Below, in pieces: positions 60,859 to 64,000 of a stretch of 64,000 bases of DNA; position 1 is the stretch's first letter; each line of letters starts with the position of its first letter. Position numbers and translations under genes: made by a program. Source of the stretch: Desulfobulbaceae bacterium (GTDB lineage Bacteria; Desulfobacterota; Desulfobulbia; Desulfobulbales; Desulfocapsaceae); assembly GCA_026988015.1 (NCBI GenBank), contig JALSMA010000077.1:20333-84332 (forward strand). Reading direction: 5' to 3'. The notes beneath the pieces are model-generated. The model saw nothing but the letters and a program-made list of their open reading frames with translations, had not been told where the DNA came from and made no database searches.

Positions 60859-61889
60859 TTCACCAGTTTATTGAACGTAACAGCAAGGCAATTATGACGG
60901 AGGAGTTGTTCGCAGATCGCATTGTAAACTTCCTGTATTCAAGGACCAGAGAGCATTCCCCAAAGCTCCTGGAGCTACTCACCAGTGCCAGAATGTCGAG
61001 TCTACTTGGTTTTTGCAACTTCGACTCTCCCCTGTCAGCTGCCCTGCTGGGAAACAAACGTTTTCTGGCCAGGTGTGGGGTTACTCTTGATGAATGTATT
61101 GAAGCTCCCGAGTGGTTCACATCTCCACGAAGGGTTTTTGAACGCCAAATACAATATTGGCATTGCCGACCCATGGTTGAGGACCTGGATACAGTTGTCT
61201 CTCCTGCCGACAGCCGGGTTCTCGTCGGATCATTATCAGCACAATCCGAACTGTTCCTGAAGGACAAGTTTTTCAATTACAATGAGTTACTCGGAGACAG
61301 ACAAAACGGAAAATGGCTCAAACATTTTACTAAAGGCGACTATGCCATCTTCCGGCTTACTCCTGACAAATATCATTACAACCACCTGCCTGTCAGTGGA
61401 ACCATTGTTGATTTTTATGAAATATCCGGACGTTACCATTCATGCAACCCCGGAGCTGTGGTGGAAGTGGTAACCCCATACTCAAAAAACAAACGGATAG
61501 TCACCGTGATCCAAACCGATGTGCCGGGTGGCTCACAGGTTGGACTAGTGACCATGATTGAGGTGGTGGCCCTTATGATTGGTGAAGTGGTGCAATGTTA
61601 CTCGGATAAACGTTACGATGTTCCGACAAAGATTCTTCCCGGGATGTTTGTTCGCAAAGGTCAACCTAAAAGTTTGTATCGACCGGGGAGCAGTACCGAT
61701 GTCTTGCTGTTTCAGGAAGGTAGAATCAGAATGGCAGATGATCTTCTTGGCCATATGTCACGCTCTGATGTCAAAAGTCGCTTTAGTGCCGGATTTGGAA
61801 AAAACTTGGTTGAAATTGATGTACAGGTTCGCTCACCAATCGCCTACCGGGGTCAAGATAATACTCAACTAAAATGGATAAAAGACTGA
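60855..61889 (+). CDS. Phosphatidylserine decarboxylase-family protein
   Basis: VVSPADSRVLVGS, AIFRLTPDKYHYNHLPVSGTIVDFYEISG, cleavage-type motif GSSTDVLLFQEG. Confidence 0.85.
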   Translation: MIHQFIERNSKAIMTEELFADRIVNFLYSRTREHSPKLLELLTSARMSSLLGFCNFDSPLSAALLGNKRFLARCGVTLDECIEAPEWFTSPRRVFERQIQYWHCRPMVEDLDTVVSPADSRVLVGSLSAQSELFLKDKFFNYNELLGDRQNGKWLKHFTKGDYAIFRLTPDKYHYNHLPVSGTIVDFYEISGRYHSCNPGAVVEVVTPYSKNKRIVTVIQTDVPGGSQVGLVTMIEVVALMIGEVVQCYSDKRYDVPTKILPGMFVRKGQPKSLYRPGSSTDVLLFQEGRIRMADDLLGHMSRSDVKSRFSAGFGKNLVEIDVQVRSPIAYRGQDNTQLKWIKD

Positions 61890-61899
61890 GGATGCCACC

Positions 61900-62955
61900 A
61901 TGTCTAACGGTTTGATTTGTTTACTTCTTGTACTGACCAGTACCCCCCTTTTGCTCAAGGCCTACCAGATCTTGCCAAAGGAACGTTTTCAGATAATAGG
62001 TGCAATCCCCAGGGGCAACAGCTCCTCCACATCGGGAGGATGGGCTGGAACGAACCTCACCTATTACGGTTTTATTCTGGCCTCAGCAACGGTGACTGCA
62101 GTGGCCTTGTTTTTTGTTCTGCTTGCAGCCATTGGTATTGATATGAGAACCAGTCTCTACATTATTGCCATTGTGGTCACTCTCTCCCTGATTGGCGCAA
62201 AACTTATTGCCAGACTCGTGGAAAAGAAAAGAAACACCCTCACCGTAGCTGGAGGTGCCACGGTCGGCCTTTATGCCATGGCTCTGATCCTGACAGTATA
62301 CAACGGTTTCTACACAGATGTCCACCATTCCATACCGCTGTTTCCGGTGATGGCCGCCCTCACCGTGTCCTTTATTATAGGTGAAGGACTAGGCCGCCTC
62401 GCCTGTATCAGCTTCGGATGCTGTTATGGCAAACCAATCACTGAACTGGGCCCAATAAGCAAGCGTATTCTCGCTCCTTTCGGGGTAGAGTTTCACGGAA
62501 GAACCAAGAAGATAATTTACGCCTCTGGGCTGTCGGGAGTCAGGGTCCTGCCAATTCAGGCGATCACCTCATTTGTCTATATTCAATGCGGTATTTTTGG
62601 CATTTACCTGTTTTTTGAAGGGCAGTTTGCCGCAGCTTTTGCTCTCTGCGCCATTTTCAGTCTGGCCTGGCGTATTTTCTCAGAACAATTTCGCGCAGAT
62701 TACAGGGGTGAGGGAAAAATGTCCGCCTACCAGATTATGGGTTTTATCAATATCTTGTTCTGCTTAGCCTTACTCTGTTTTGTACCGCCAAGTCATTGCG
62801 AAGCAGGAAACTTTATTATCGGCTTACGCTCACTCTGGAGTCCCATGGTTATTTTGTTTTTACAAATTTTGTGGTTGATATTCTTTTTATACACCGGCCT
62901 TAGCCGTGTTATTGGGGCCACACTAACCTTCCACGTTCGCCAGAATCAGATCTGA
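61900..62955 (+). CDS. Prolipoprotein diacylglyceryl transferase (Lgt)-like membrane protein
   Basis: Multi-TM; IIGEGLGRLACISFGCCYGKPI resembles the Lgt GRxGNFxNGxxYG region; LAWRIFSEQFRADYRGEGKMSAYQIMG. Confidence 0.75.
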   Translation: MSNGLICLLLVLTSTPLLLKAYQILPKERFQIIGAIPRGNSSSTSGGWAGTNLTYYGFILASATVTAVALFFVLLAAIGIDMRTSLYIIAIVVTLSLIGAKLIARLVEKKRNTLTVAGGATVGLYAMALILTVYNGFYTDVHHSIPLFPVMAALTVSFIIGEGLGRLACISFGCCYGKPITELGPISKRILAPFGVEFHGRTKKIIYASGLSGVRVLPIQAITSFVYIQCGIFGIYLFFEGQFAAAFALCAIFSLAWRIFSEQFRADYRGEGKMSAYQIMGFINILFCLALLCFVPPSHCEAGNFIIGLRSLWSPMVILFLQILWLIFFLYTGLSRVIGATLTFHVRQNQI

Positions 62956-62964
62956 CCCATAGGC

Positions 62965-63460
62965 TCAATGAGGGACAGACCACGATTTATTAAGCTGAAC
63001 GGGTGATGTTTTTTTGCGTGGACGCCCTACCCTGCCAGGAGTTTCGCGGCAGCCAAGTATTTCACTGATATTTTGTTGAAACCGACTGTTTCCAAGCGCA
63101 AAACCCCCATTGGTTGCTTTCCGTATTGCATCAATCTTGCCCGGCTCCAGTTCATTGCGAAACAATTCGCGATACGCATCCTGTCTTTCTGAAGATGTCC
63201 AGCCAAGGGATTGATAAACAGGATGGGGGCTCACTAGGTCAAAGCTGTCTCCCTGGCCGTTAACCTGATAGCTTGACCAGCGATACTCACCGAGAAGGTC
63301 GACTATCCTTGCATGGACAGGATTTAATTCAATATAGCAGCACTGGCATCTTAAAAGATAAACAACTTGTGAATAACGAAGGAGCGAAATCACGCCTCCC
63401 AGAGAGTGCCACTGCGCTTACATAACGCTGATCAAGGCGTTTCATAAGATTTCCGGCACT
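62965..63460 (-). pseudogene. REP-associated tyrosine (Y1/IS200-like) transposase remnant, frameshifted
   Basis: Three frames needed: NLMKRLDQRY, then SGTLWEA*FRS, then LLRCQCCYIELNPVHARIVDLLGEYRWSSYQVNG...FQQNISEILGCRETPGRVGRPRK. Confidence 0.78.
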
Positions 63461-63741
63461 ATCGAATTTTTCAGTATTTGCCATTCAGTGTCACCACCTG
63501 GTAGCCTGATCCAACTGCCAGGAGGCAATATGTGAATCACGCTCAAGGTATTCGAGATACTGAGGCAGCATGTCTTCCCATTTATTCCCTTTGAAAGAAG
63601 ATTCATAAAGTGGACCCCATTGTCAAGACAGAGATCACTGAAAAATAAGGTAGTGTCTTTCAGTGTTCTGTTCCTCTTGTTCAGCCTATCTGTTGGAGCC
63701 CTGTCGGAGACACCTCTCCGTCATCGCTACCTTCAGGTTGA

Positions 63742-63826
63742 GCAATGAGCAGAGATTATGTCAAGGCTACGGAGCTGTAGCGGAGTACCCGTAGGGCTTG
63801 GCCTTGACATAATCTCTGCTTATTGC
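63742..63826. repeat. Long inverted repeat/cruciform
   Basis: gcaatgagcagagattatgtcaaggc (63742-63767) vs gccttgacataatctctgcttattgc (63801-63826): 26-nt arms, one mismatch, 33-nt loop. Confidence 0.92.
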
Positions 63827-63945
63827 TACGGAAGGCGCCTGGCTCAGGCTGCCCGTTCCAGCTTCTGGCCAGATAAATAGATTGTCCTCAAAAAGTCACA
63901 ACCAACTGTTATTGTAGAGTAAAGACTTTAAAAAGGTAGTACACT

Positions 63946-64000
63946 ATGCAAGCATACAGAGCAATACTCAACAAAAGGCTTGCACATGATACGTTACAAA
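63946..64000 (+). CDS. Possible start of a CDS cut by the right window edge
   Basis: ATG at 63946, MQAYRAILNKRLAHDTLQ..., open to window end; very short. Confidence 0.25.
   Translation, partial: MQAYRAILNKRLAHDTLQ

Overview
This 64 kb chromosomal window looks like a sulfate-reducing, Desulfobulbales-like bacterium. That lineage call is an inference from DsrC, a low-molecular-weight siroheme sulfite reductase, a Desulfovibrio-type metal-LID adenylate kinase and a CobA-HemD fusion. Most of it is housekeeping: cytochrome c biogenesis, siroheme synthesis, uppP, surA, recO, birA, cmoAB, uup, M23 peptidase/bactofilin, dsrC, ppiD, a SNF2 helicase, gmhA, adk, hom plus a proposed homoserine kinase, initiator tRNA, an ECF sigma pair, a TetR/TolC/RND efflux locus, a MltF-like transglycosylase, rmuC, clpS/clpA and holA. 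The most interesting signals are: (1) a tightly coupled three-gene cassette at 58468-62955 (unknown 813-aa-class protein, phosphatidylserine-decarboxylase-like protein, Lgt-like membrane protein); (2) a dispersed ~150-nt imperfect-palindrome repeat family with four near-full copies and one fragment; (3) a large palindrome next to a serine-recombinase-like protein that seems to lack catalytic residues; (4) an 808-aa secreted protein whose C-terminus has a His...Cys arrangement like clan CD (caspase-like) peptidases; (5) matching ECF-type promoter motifs facing both ways between a sigma gene and a DUF6448-like gene; (6) a decayed REP-associated transposase beside a strong cruciform. No CRISPR array, rRNA operon or intact prophage was seen.
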